From: an uncultured Rhodospirillales bacterium | GTDB taxonomy: Bacteria > Pseudomonadota > Alphaproteobacteria > Acetobacterales > Acetobacteraceae | DNA length: 49,685 nt | Direction: 5' to 3' | Assembly (NCBI GenBank): GCA_903928895.1 | Contig: CAIYSR010000168.1 | Span: forward strand, 1-49,685 | Shown here: positions 26,136 through 34,046 of the stretch, one piece after another | Layout of the letters: each line of letters begins with the position of its first letter | Position numbering within the stretch: the stretch's first letter is position 1 | Translations under genes and position numbers: made by a program | The notes under the pieces: model-generated | What the model saw: only the letters and a program-made list of their open reading frames with translations | Database searches by the model: none | Told to the model about the DNA's origin: nothing

Positions 26136-27035
26136 ATGTACACAGGCCCCATCATCGACGCCCACCACCACCTCTGGGACCTCGCGCTCGCCCGCCACCG
26201 CTGGCTCGACGCCGCCGACACCTCCCTTTCCGCCCTCGGTGACCTCTCCTACCTCCGCCACACCTACCTCCCCGCCGACTACCTCGCCGACGTCGGCGAC
26301 AAGAACATCGTTGCCACCGTCCACATCGAAGCCGTCTGGGACCGCGCCCGCAGCCCCGTCGAGGAAACCATCTGGCTCGACTCGCTCACCAAACCCCGCG
26401 GCATCGCCACCCGCTACGTCGCCTTCGCCCCCCTCGAAGACCCCTTCGTCGAACGCACCATCGAAGCCCATTCCGCCCACCGCTGCGTCGCCGGACTCCG
26501 CGAAACCATCCGCTGGCACCCCGACCCCGCCAAACGCTGGACCGACGCCGGCATCGTCGACCGCCCCGCCTTCCGCCGCGGCGCCAGCCTCCTCGCGCGG
26601 CACAACCTCGTCCTCGAACTCCTCATGAACCCCTACCAGGCCGACGAAGTCGCCCGCCTCGCCGCCGACCTCCCCGACCTCCAGATCCTCGTCAACCACT
26701 GCTGCACCCCCAACGACCGCACGCAAGAAGGCCTCCAACGCTGGCGCGACGGCCTCGCCACCCTCGCCCGCCACGACAACATCGCCATCAAGATCTCCAA
26801 CTTCGGCGCCTACTCGCCCGACCGCTCCCTCCCCGCACTGCGCGACACCGTGATGACCTGCATCGACGCCTTCACCCCCGCCCGCGCCCTCTTCGGCACC
26901 GACTACCCCGTCGCGCGGCGCAACATGACATACCCCGCCATGGTCGACGCCTTTGCCGAAATCATCGCCCCTTTCAGCGCCACCGAACAACGCGCCCTCT
27001 TCCACGACAACGCCCACCGCGCCTACCGCTTCTGA
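26136..27035 (+). CDS. Amidohydrolase-2 family protein (lactonase-like)
   Basis: 299 aa TIM-barrel hydrolase. DAHHHLWD at 8-15 gives the HxH metal site; later ILVNHCC and the metal-binding aspartate region LFGTDYPVARR. The chain matches the group containing L-rhamnono-/L-fucono-lactonases and 2-pyrone-4,6-dicarboxylate lactonase. Beside a sugar-acid dehydratase and aldolase, lactone opening is a reasonable role. Start at MYTGP with GCGGAGAG upstream; the frame is open earlier but the residues there are not family-like. Repeat D begins 18 bp after the stop. Confidence 0.88.
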   Translation: MYTGPIIDAHHHLWDLALARHRWLDAADTSLSALGDLSYLRHTYLPADYLADVGDKNIVATVHIEAVWDRARSPVEETIWLDSLTKPRGIATRYVAFAPLEDPFVERTIEAHSAHRCVAGLRETIRWHPDPAKRWTDAGIVDRPAFRRGASLLARHNLVLELLMNPYQADEVARLAADLPDLQILVNHCCTPNDRTQEGLQRWRDGLATLARHDNIAIKISNFGAYSPDRSLPALRDTVMTCIDAFTPARALFGTDYPVARRNMTYPAMVDAFAEIIAPFSATEQRALFHDNAHRAYRF

Positions 27036-27052
27036 AGAAAAGCCAAGCCAGG

Positions 27053-27098
27053 CGCGTTCTTTTTTGAAAAAAAGAACCAAAAAACCTTCACCCATTCA
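27053..27098. repeat. Nested palindromic intergenic repeat, half copy D
   Basis: Single arm: CGCGTTC plus T6-GAAAAAAAGAAC, then CAAAAAACCTTCACCCATTC, which corresponds to one half of the full element (GTTC/GAAC type, as in copy C). It starts 18 bp after the amidohydrolase stop. The second arm is absent. Works in principle as a single terminator. Confidence 0.82.
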
Positions 27099-27270
27099 GC
27101 ACCTTATCCCCCCACCGCTCCCCGCCATTCGGACGCATAAGCAAAGTGCGACACCTCGCCCCCCCCCGCCTCCCCCCGTCATTGCGAGCGAAGCGCGGCA
27201 ATCCAAGCCGACACCACCAAAAGCCGCCGCCGCGAGACGGGATGCCCAAACCCGCCGCCCCTCCCGTTTT

Positions 27271-27350
27271 GTCGGAAATTTTTACACTCGGGAATATTCC
27301 GAAAATAAACCATTGAATCAATGATATTTTTTTAACGCAATAAAAATTGC
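27271..27350 (+). promoter_or_regulatory. A/T-rich promoter region before the PEP-CTERM remnant
   Basis: Contrasts with the ~70% G+C surroundings. Contains TTTACA (27281-27286), 17-bp spacer, AATAAA (27304-27309) as a fair sigma-70 pair; a perfect palindrome GGAATATTCC (27291-27300) inside the spacer, as an operator would be; a second palindrome ATTGAATCAAT (27312-27322); and a T7/A5 stretch. The first ~175 bp of the gap before this hold only repeat D and low-complexity sequence. Confidence 0.45.
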
Positions 27351-27396
27351 AAGGCCCACCTTAAGGCCCGCATCAAGCCGGCCGGGGGACGCCACC

Positions 27397-27755
27397 GTGA
27401 CATCCATCCGATCCATGCTGCGCCGCACAATGGCGGTCTCGGCGGCTCGGCCTACGGTGAATTCACCCTCACCACCGGAACCATCCTGCACATCGCCGTC
27501 GGCGGCCAGGGCGGCACCGGGATCAACGGCGGCGGCTTTTTCGGCGGCCTCTCGGGCGGCTATATCGCCGCTTACAACGGCGGTGCCGGCGGTAGCTCGA
27601 CCAGCACCGGCGCCAATGCCGTGCTCACCCAAGGCGTCCAGTCCGGCAACGGCCTCGTCACGATCGACGCCGCCGTCCCCGAACCCGCCTCCATGGCCCT
27701 CCTCGGCGCCGGCCTCCTCGCCCTCGGCACACTCCGCCGCCGCCGCACCCCCTGA
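27397..27755 (+). pseudogene. Remnant of a glycine-rich PEP-CTERM exported protein
   Basis: From a GTG, the first codons read (M)TSIRSMLRRTMAVSAA, like the start of a signal peptide. The rest of the gene is open in a different frame (27399 phase): NGGLGGSAYGEFTLTTGTIL, IAVGGQGG, INGGGFFGG, NGLVTIDAA, then VPEPASMALLGAGLLALG (27675 on) and a final RRRR, a textbook PEP-CTERM sorting tail recognised by exosortase. No start codon with a signal peptide exists in the glycine-rich frame. An internal deletion with a frameshift near 27425-27435 explains both parts. The protein should not be made as such; a sequencing error would be the alternative. Confidence 0.65.
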
Positions 27756-27787
27756 TCCAACCCCGCGCGCATGCCAATTCGCCCTCC

Positions 27788-27815
27788 GGCCGGAAGGCTC
27801 GGCCGCCCTCCGGCC
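27788..27815 (+). terminator. Hairpin downstream of the PEP-CTERM remnant
   Basis: GGCCGGAAGG, 8-nt loop, CCCTCCGGCC: 9 of 10 positions pair, 33 bp after the remnant stop. No T-tract. The rest of 27816-28032 has no gene and no other structure that I can support, apart from the ribosome-binding site of the next gene. Confidence 0.45.
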
Positions 27816-28032
27816 TGGTATAACGTGGCCTGGCGGTCGATCGATGCCGGCGACCTTCGCTCGTCCCGTCCCTTGGAGTGCTCGTCTCGTGTCTCCCTTT
27901 TTGAAAAGCAAGCCGCCTCCTTCCCTTGCTTCCTCCGTCAGGACCAAAGAAAGTCCGGGTTCTCGATCGGGCGGCAGGCGCGACGCGTCTTCGCCCGTGG
28001 AACGGTGCGGCTGATGCCGAGGGAGTATGCCC

Positions 28033-28809
28033 ATGGGTGAGCGTCTCAAGGGACGGGTGGCGATCGTGACCGGGTCCGGGCAGGGGATCGGTCGTGCGAC
28101 CGCCATCGCCTTCGCCAACGAGGGGGCGGTCGTGGTGATCGCCACACGGACCGTCGCGCATGGCGAGGAGACGATGCGGCTGATCGCCGAGGCGGGGGGC
28201 ACGGCGTTGTTCCGGCCGGTCGATATCGCCGATCACGCGGCAACCCGGGCGATGGTGGATGAAGTCGCGGCGACCTGTGGGCGCCTCGACATCATGGTCC
28301 ACAACGCCGCCGCCTTCGGGCGGGCGACGGTGGAGGAGATGGACGAGGCGACGCTCGACCGTCTCTTCAACGTCAACGTCAAGGCCTGCTTCACCCTGAC
28401 CCAGGCCGCCCTGCCGCACATGCGCAAGCAGGGCGCCGGGCGCATCATCATCACCTCCTCGGTCACCGGCCCCAAGGTCTCCATGCCCGGCTCCGGCGCC
28501 TACGCCACCTCCAAGGCCGCGGTCACCGGCTTCATCCACACCGCCGCCATCGAACTCGCCGCCGACAACATCACCGTCAACGGCATCGAACCCGGCTACA
28601 TCGACACCCCCGGCCTCGCCGGCCTCAAGGCCCGCTGGGGCGAGGCCCGCATCGCCCACTTCATCCCCGCCAAGCGCCTCGGCCGCCCCGAGGAAATCGC
28701 CGGCCCCATGGTCTTTCTCGCCTCCGACGAAGCCAGCTACATCACCGGCGAAACCATCGTGGTCGATGGTGGCGCCCGCCTGCCCGAAAGCCCCGTCTTC
28801 GCCGGCTGA
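28033..28809 (+). CDS. SDR family NAD(P)-dependent oxidoreductase
   Basis: 258 aa classical short-chain dehydrogenase. TGSGQGIG at 13-20, HNAA at 90-93, S142/S143, catalytic Y157 and K161 (YATSK), PGYIDTP and the C-terminal GETIVVDGGARLP. Likely sugar or hydroxyacid dehydrogenase, given the lactonase, dehydratase and aldolase upstream. The second ATG was chosen because GAGGGAG (28019-28025) is 7 bp before it and only 1 bp before the first. Codon choice changes within the gene: G-ending codons in the first ~350 bp, C-ending afterwards. Confidence 0.92.
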   Translation: MGERLKGRVAIVTGSGQGIGRATAIAFANEGAVVVIATRTVAHGEETMRLIAEAGGTALFRPVDIADHAATRAMVDEVAATCGRLDIMVHNAAAFGRATVEEMDEATLDRLFNVNVKACFTLTQAALPHMRKQGAGRIIITSSVTGPKVSMPGSGAYATSKAAVTGFIHTAAIELAADNITVNGIEPGYIDTPGLAGLKARWGEARIAHFIPAKRLGRPEEIAGPMVFLASDEASYITGETIVVDGGARLPESPVFAG

Positions 28810-28859
28810 CCACCGCCCGACACCAAAGGCCGCCGCCAGATGCGGCCATGGAGGAACCC

Positions 28860-30440
28860 ATGCGCCATCCCTTCGCAGCCCTGCGCGGCCTCGTGCTCGC
28901 CGGTGCCGTGCTTGCCCTGGCTCCCGTCCCCGCCGCCGCCGCCGATATCAAAATCGCCGTCCGCACCGATGCCAGCTCGATCGATCCGCATTACCACGTC
29001 TACGTCCCCAACCTCGCGGTCTCCCGCCACATCTTCGACGCCCTCGTCCTCTCCGACCCCCGCGGCCGCATCCTCCCCGGTCTCGCCCGATCCTGGCGTG
29101 TCGTCGGCGAAACCACCTGGGAATTCACCCTGCGCCCCGACGTCACCTTCCACGACGGCCAGCCCCTCACCGCCGCGGACGTCGCCTTCACCCTCGCCCG
29201 CGCCCCCAACGTCCCCAATTCCCCCTCCTCCTTCTCCCAGTACACCAAGCTCATCGAGCACACCGAAATCGTCGACCCCCACACCATCCGCATCCACACC
29301 AAAGGCCCCGCGCCCACCCTCCTGGTCGACCTGCAAAACATCGGCATCCTCTCCAAAGCCGTCGCCGACGGCGCCACCACCGCCGACTTCAACGCGGGCC
29401 GCGCCACCATCGGCACCGGCCCCTACCGTTTCGTCGCCTGGAAGCCCGGCGACAGCCTCCAACTGGTGAAAAACCCGGCCTATTGGGCCGGTGCCGAACC
29501 CTGGGACCACGTCACCATCCGCCCCGTGCAGAACGACGGCGCCCGCGTCGCCGCCATTCTCTCCGGCGATGTCGACATGATCGAAGGCGTCCCCGGCGTC
29601 GATCGCGCCCGCATCGCCGCCAACCCCGACCTCGCTTTGGCCGAGTGCGACGCCTTCCGCATCATCTACATCCACATGGACAGCGCCCGCGACATCTCGC
29701 CCCAGATCACTGATAACACCGGCAAACCGCTCGAGCGCAACCCGCTCAAGGACGCCCGCGTCCGCCGCGCCATCAGCCTGGCCATCAACCGTCCCGCCCT
29801 CGTCGAGCGCCTGCTCAGCGGCCAGGCCCATGCCGCCGGCCAATACGTCCCGCCCGACATCGCCGGCGCCAGCCCCAACCTGCCGCCCTTGCCCTTCGAC
29901 CCCGAACTCGCCCGCCGCCTGATGCGCGAAGCCGGCTGGCCCGACGGCTTCTCCATCGTGCTCGCCTCATCGAACGACCGCTTCCCCTCCGACGCCCAGG
30001 TCGCGCAGGCCGCCGGCCAGATGCTGGCCCGTATCGGCATCAAGGCCGACGTCCAGACCATGCCCGCCGCCATGCTGTTCAGCCGCGGCAGCAAACTCGA
30101 ATTTTCCGTCATGCTGTCCGGCTGGGTCGGCAACGGCGAACCCTCCTCCCCCATGGTCGCCCTCCTCGCCACCTTCGACCCCAAAACCGGCATGGGTCCC
30201 TCCAACCGCGGCCGCTGGTCCAATGCCGCCTTCGACGCCGCTCTCGGCAGCGCGCTGCGCACCCTCGACGACCGGAAGCGCGAGGCCTTCTACGCCCAGG
30301 CCGCCGAAATCGCGGTGGCCGACATGGGCGTCATCCCGGTCTATTTCACCATCAACTCCTGGGCCACCCGCAAAGCCCTCGCCTACGACGCCCGCGGCGA
30401 CGAGATGTCCCTGGTGACAGGCCTGCGCCCGCAGCCCTGA
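28860..30440 (+). CDS. ABC transporter substrate-binding protein, family 5 (first)
   Basis: 526 aa. Signal peptide MRHPFAALRGLVLAGAVLAL with cleavage around PAAAA. The SBP_bac_5 (peptide/nickel/opine) fold follows: DPHYHVYVPNLAVSRHIFDAL, WEFTLRPDVTFHDGQPLTAADV (quoted in part), GTGPYRFVAWKPGD, DARVRRAISLAINRPALVERLL (in part). Binds a peptide-like or other polar ligand in the periplasm. GGAGGAA precedes the ATG at 28860, so the ATG 12 bp upstream was not used. The gene is preceded by the SDR gene after 50 bp and has no permease beside it. Confidence 0.93.
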   Translation: MRHPFAALRGLVLAGAVLALAPVPAAAADIKIAVRTDASSIDPHYHVYVPNLAVSRHIFDALVLSDPRGRILPGLARSWRVVGETTWEFTLRPDVTFHDGQPLTAADVAFTLARAPNVPNSPSSFSQYTKLIEHTEIVDPHTIRIHTKGPAPTLLVDLQNIGILSKAVADGATTADFNAGRATIGTGPYRFVAWKPGDSLQLVKNPAYWAGAEPWDHVTIRPVQNDGARVAAILSGDVDMIEGVPGVDRARIAANPDLALAECDAFRIIYIHMDSARDISPQITDNTGKPLERNPLKDARVRRAISLAINRPALVERLLSGQAHAAGQYVPPDIAGASPNLPPLPFDPELARRLMREAGWPDGFSIVLASSNDRFPSDAQVAQAAGQMLARIGIKADVQTMPAAMLFSRGSKLEFSVMLSGWVGNGEPSSPMVALLATFDPKTGMGPSNRGRWSNAAFDAALGSALRTLDDRKREAFYAQAAEIAVADMGVIPVYFTINSWATRKALAYDARGDEMSLVTGLRPQP

Positions 30441-30502
30441 CCCCCCCACACCTAGGATCGGTAAGCGCAGCGCCCCCATCACCCCCACCCGCCAATTGCC
30501 CC

Positions 30503-30529
30503 TTGACGCGGATATGAGTCAGTTATATT
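30503..30529 (+). promoter_or_regulatory. Good sigma-70-like promoter of the 185-aa unknown gene
   Basis: TTGACG (30503-30508, 5/6) and TATATT (30524-30529, 5/6) with a 15-bp spacer; shifting to TATTAA (30526-30531) gives 17 bp. Transcription would start at about 30536-30538, only a few bases before the ATG at 30541, so the mRNA would be leaderless or nearly so. Confidence 0.55.
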
Positions 30530-30540
30530 AATTCACACGA

Positions 30541-31098
30541 ATGACAACCCTCGCCACCACCTTCCGAGCCATCCTCTCCGGCCTCCAGGCCGTCATCGCC
30601 CAAATCGCGTACAACGACCGCCCTCGCGGCCAGTTCCTCGTCCAGATCTGGACCCGCCTCAGCAGAACCATCCAGCGTTTCGAAAAACTCGTCACCAACT
30701 GGCGCAACAACACGCTGCCCAAACAAGGCAAACCCCGCCCCGGCCGCCCCGCCCGCCCGAAACGCACCCCGGGCCTCCCCACCGGCAGATCCTGGATCCT
30801 CCGCCACGTCGACCACTACAACGCCCGCGCCTACGCCAGCCAACTCCAAGCCTTCCTCACCTCCGAGGAATGCGTGGCCTTCCTCGCCGAAGTCCCTCGC
30901 GCCACCAGAATCCTCCGCCCCCTCGCCAAATCCCTCGGCCTCCAGATGCATGGCGACCCTCCCCCGCCGCCCCCAAAAGCCGCTCCCCCGCCCAAGCCCG
31001 CCAAAAACCCCTGGCTCGCCCTCCCGCCCGCTCTCGGCGTCCCGGTGCGTTGTCCCGCCCCCCATCCCCGCCCGCTACAATTTTCAATCGCCCGCTAA
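30541..31098 (+). CDS. Hypothetical protein, Acetobacteraceae-type
   Basis: 185 aa, very basic. N-terminal helix (TTLATTFRAILSGLQAVIAQ), a linker rich in P, R, K (PGRPARPKRTPGLP), a helical core ILRHVDHYNARAYASQLQAF followed by VPRATRILRPLAKSLGL, then a P-rich tail (DPPPPPPKAAPPPKP). No signal peptide or catalytic motif. The pattern resembles a multicopy set of uncharacterised proteins I associate with Acetobacteraceae; that is memory, not a search. No Shine-Dalgarno fits between promoter and ATG. Base composition is less G+C-rich at the 5' end than in neighbouring genes. Confidence 0.7.
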   Translation: MTTLATTFRAILSGLQAVIAQIAYNDRPRGQFLVQIWTRLSRTIQRFEKLVTNWRNNTLPKQGKPRPGRPARPKRTPGLPTGRSWILRHVDHYNARAYASQLQAFLTSEECVAFLAEVPRATRILRPLAKSLGLQMHGDPPPPPPKAAPPPKPAKNPWLALPPALGVPVRCPAPHPRPLQFSIAR

Positions 31099-31126
31099 CC
31101 CTTCATATTTCTTCACGCCTATATTG

Positions 31127-31152
31127 TTGCGATATCATCATAAATATCACAA
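31127..31152. promoter_or_regulatory. 26-bp dyad, candidate operator of the second binding-protein gene
   Basis: TTGCGATAT, 8-bp spacer, ATATCACAA; the arms match at 8 of 9 positions. It sits in an A/T-rich pocket 85 bp before the ATG of the second solute-binding protein, in the only sizeable gap upstream of the amidohydrolase genes. Confidence 0.45.
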
Positions 31153-31236
31153 TCTCACTCGAAACCGCACTTCCAGCCTTGGCAATCCTCCCGCCGCCCA
31201 ATAGCGTGCAGCTTCATCCCGAAGCCGGAGAAGTCC

Positions 31237-32820
31237 ATGCGCGCCGCAGCCCGCCTCGCAGCCATTGCCTTGACCGCATTTCCCCTGCTCACCCAAGCGT
31301 CATTCTCGGGGGCCGCCGACGCCGCCACCCTGCGCTGGGGCGCCCAGCGCGACATCGGCTCGCTCGACCCGGACTCCTTCGGCGACACCTTCACCCTCGC
31401 CTTCCTCAACCACGTCTACGAAGGCCTCGTCCGCTACGACGGCCAACTCAAGGTCGAACCGGCCCTGGCCACCTCCTGGGAACTGATCGCCCCCGCCGTC
31501 TGGCGCTTCCACCTCCGCCCCGGCGTCAAATTCCACGACGGCGCCGCCTTCACCGCCGATGACGTCGTCACCTCGCTCAAGCGCGCCACCCACGACACCT
31601 CCCCCCTCAAGGGCAACCTCTCCGCCTTCAAGGACGCCAAAGCCGTCGACCCCCTCACCGTCGATGTCGAACTCACCGGCCCCTACCCCCTGCTGCTCAA
31701 CGATCTCACCAACATCTTCATCTTCTCCAAGCCCTGGCTGGTCACCAACCGCACCGAACTGCCGACCGATGTCGGCAAGAACATCGAGGGCTACGCCACC
31801 GGCCACGCCAACGGCACCGGCCCCTTCATCGTCGAAAGCCGCCAGCCCGACCAGAAAACCACCCTCAACGTCAATCCGAACTGGTGGGACAAGCCGAAGC
31901 ACAACGTCACCCGCATCGAATTCTCCCCGATCACGTCCGACGCCACCCGGCTCGCCGGCCTGATGAGCGAACAGATCGACTTCACCAACGCCGTCCCCCT
32001 GCAAACCGTCAGCCGCCTCGAAGGCGTCACCGGCCTGAAAATCCTCGCCGCCCGCGAACTCCGCACCGTCTTCTACGCGCTCAACTTCGCCGAAAAACTC
32101 CAGGACGGCAGCCCCAACCCGCTGCGCGACCTCCGCGTCCGCGAGGCGCTCGACATGGCCGTCGACATCGAGGCCATCCGCAAATCCATCATGCGCGGCT
32201 ACTCCCGCAACACCGGCGCCCTCGTCGACCCCATCATCCCCGGCTACACCGAAGCCCAGGAACCGCGCCTCCCGCTCGATATCGACGCCGCCAAAAAACG
32301 CCTCGCCGCCGCCGGCCACCCGAACGGCTTCGCCGTCTCCCTGGTCTGCGCGTCGGACGGCTACGTCAACGAGGAACAGATCTGCCAGGCCACGGCGGCG
32401 ATGTGGGCGAAAATCGGCGTCAAGGTGAACATGACCATCGGCCCGCGCGCGCAAATCACGCAAAAGCGCGTCGCCGGGGCCTTCGACATCACCCCCCTCG
32501 GCTGGGCCAACGAGCCCGCGATCGATGCCTATTCCATCCTGCTCCAGGTCATCCACAGCAAGACCCAGTCCGCCGGCGTCTTCAACTGGGGCAACTGGGG
32601 TGGCAAGGAGATCGACGATCTGATCGACCTCTCCGCCAACGAACTCGACCAGCCCAAGCGCCTCGCGCTGATGGACAAGGCCCTGATGCTGTCCAAGCAG
32701 CAGACCCTCTTCCTGCCGTTGCACCAGCAGCCCATGATCTGGGCCACGCGCGACACGGTCACCGAAGTCGTCCAACTCCCGGACAACAAGGCCCGCCACT
32801 GGCTCACCCGGATGAAGTGA
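31237..32820 (+). CDS. ABC transporter substrate-binding protein, family 5 (second)
   Basis: 527 aa. Signal peptide MRAAARLAAIALTAFPLLTQ, cleaved near AADAA. SBP_bac_5 markers: SLDPDSFGDTFTLAFLNHVYE (in part), WRFHLRPGVKFHDGAAFTADDV (in part), GTGPFIVESRQPDQ, LRVREALDMAVDIEAI. Periplasmic ligand capture for a dipeptide/opine-type importer. Followed after 17 bp by the cytosine-deaminase-like gene, which suggests that the ligand is also the substrate of the hydrolases. More divergent from the third binding protein than from a typical pair of alleles; not a recent duplicate by eye. Confidence 0.93.
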   Translation: MRAAARLAAIALTAFPLLTQASFSGAADAATLRWGAQRDIGSLDPDSFGDTFTLAFLNHVYEGLVRYDGQLKVEPALATSWELIAPAVWRFHLRPGVKFHDGAAFTADDVVTSLKRATHDTSPLKGNLSAFKDAKAVDPLTVDVELTGPYPLLLNDLTNIFIFSKPWLVTNRTELPTDVGKNIEGYATGHANGTGPFIVESRQPDQKTTLNVNPNWWDKPKHNVTRIEFSPITSDATRLAGLMSEQIDFTNAVPLQTVSRLEGVTGLKILAARELRTVFYALNFAEKLQDGSPNPLRDLRVREALDMAVDIEAIRKSIMRGYSRNTGALVDPIIPGYTEAQEPRLPLDIDAAKKRLAAAGHPNGFAVSLVCASDGYVNEEQICQATAAMWAKIGVKVNMTIGPRAQITQKRVAGAFDITPLGWANEPAIDAYSILLQVIHSKTQSAGVFNWGNWGGKEIDDLIDLSANELDQPKRLALMDKALMLSKQQTLFLPLHQQPMIWATRDTVTEVVQLPDNKARHWLTRMK

Positions 32821-32837
32821 CGAAAAGGACCCCCGCC

Positions 32838-34046
32838 ATGACCCCCGCTAGCACTGGCGACCTGCTGATCACCAACATCCGCCCCCATGGCGGGGCTCCC
32901 ACCTCCATGCTCATCCGCGCCGGCCGCATCGCCGCCTTCGGCGCGCCAGAAGGGCAGGGGGTCCCAACCTTCGATGGCCAGGGCCGCCTCGCCATCCCCG
33001 GCCTCGTCGAAGCCCACGCCCATCTCGACAAAACGCTCTACGGCATGGCCTGGTACGTGAACGACGTCGGCCCCCGCCTGATCGACAAGATCGACAACGA
33101 ACGCGCCGCCAAGCGCAGCCTCGGCATCGACGCCAAGCGCCAATCCGCCCGACAAGTGGCGCTCACCGTCGGTCACGGCACCACCCATATCCGCACCCAT
33201 GTCGATGTCGACACCGATTGCGGCGTCTCCTCGATCGAGGGCGTCATGGCCACGCGCGATGCCCATGCCGATCACGTCACCATGCAACTCGTCGCCTTCC
33301 CCCAATCCGGCCTGCTGATCCGCCCCGGCACGCTGGACCTGCTCGATGCCGCGATGCGCCTCGGTGCGGACGCGGTCGGCGGTCTCGACCCCTGTGCCAT
33401 CGACCGCGATCCCAAGGGCCATCTCGACGCGATTTTCGGCCTCGCCCAGAAACACGGCAAAGGCGTCGACATCCACCTCCATGAGCCCGGCGAAATGGGC
33501 GCCTTCTCGATGGAACTGATCATCGAACGCGCCCGCGCGCTGGGCATGCGGGGCCAAAGCGTCGTCATCAGCCACGCCTTCTGCCTCGGCATGCCGGATG
33601 TCGCCGTGGTGGACAAGTTGCTGGCCGACCTCGCCGCCGCCGAAATCGCCATCATGACCACGGCGCCGCCGTCCCGCCCAGTGCCGCCGGTGATGCGGGC
33701 CCGCGCCGCCGGCGTCGTCGTCGGCGCCGGCTCGGACGGCATCCGCGACACCTGGGGACCCTATGGCAACGGCGACATCCTGGAGCGCGCGATGTTCGTG
33801 GGCCAGCGCAACAACCTGCGCAAGGACAGCGAAGTCGAGGTCGCGCTGGATATCTGCACCCACGGCGGCGCCGCCATGATGGGCCTCGCCGACTACGGCC
33901 TGACCGTCGGCAACCCGGCCGACCTCGTCCTGCTCGACGCCTCCTGCCCCACCGAAGCCGTCGTCGCCCGACCGCGCGACCGCATCACCTTCAAGTCCGG
34001 TCGCATGACCGCGCGCGGCGGAGCCGCCCTCTTCCAGGTCCCCTGA
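32838..34046 (+). CDS. Amidohydrolase, cytosine-deaminase-like
   Basis: 402 aa. HAHLDKT (H60, H62) is the metal-binding strand of the CodA-type group; VDIHLHEPGEMG, VVISHAFCLG and GAGSDGIRDTWGPYGNGDIL, in place of CodA's HDDVFDPWYPLG, complete the active site. Should hydrolyse a C-N bond in a cyclic or exocyclic amide, for example of a pyrimidine, triazine-like or creatinine-like molecule; the substrate is unknown. No signal peptide, so cytoplasmic. Stop and next start share one base. Frame is open further upstream through the binding-protein gene but those codons are not used. Confidence 0.85.
   Translation: MTPASTGDLLITNIRPHGGAPTSMLIRAGRIAAFGAPEGQGVPTFDGQGRLAIPGLVEAHAHLDKTLYGMAWYVNDVGPRLIDKIDNERAAKRSLGIDAKRQSARQVALTVGHGTTHIRTHVDVDTDCGVSSIEGVMATRDAHADHVTMQLVAFPQSGLLIRPGTLDLLDAAMRLGADAVGGLDPCAIDRDPKGHLDAIFGLAQKHGKGVDIHLHEPGEMGAFSMELIIERARALGMRGQSVVISHAFCLGMPDVAVVDKLLADLAAAEIAIMTTAPPSRPVPPVMRARAAGVVVGAGSDGIRDTWGPYGNGDILERAMFVGQRNNLRKDSEVEVALDICTHGGAAMMGLADYGLTVGNPADLVLLDASCPTEAVVARPRDRITFKSGRMTARGGAALFQVP

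Noticed and set aside
27320-27352. Sigma-54 promoter before the PEP-CTERM remnant
   Set aside because: TTGCA is present, but the required GG ten bases upstream of GC is not.
27397-28014. Continuous + strand frame over the PEP-CTERM remnant
   Set aside because: After the first ~16 codons the residues are S/P/A low-complexity; the meaningful glycine-rich and PEP-CTERM sequence is in another frame.
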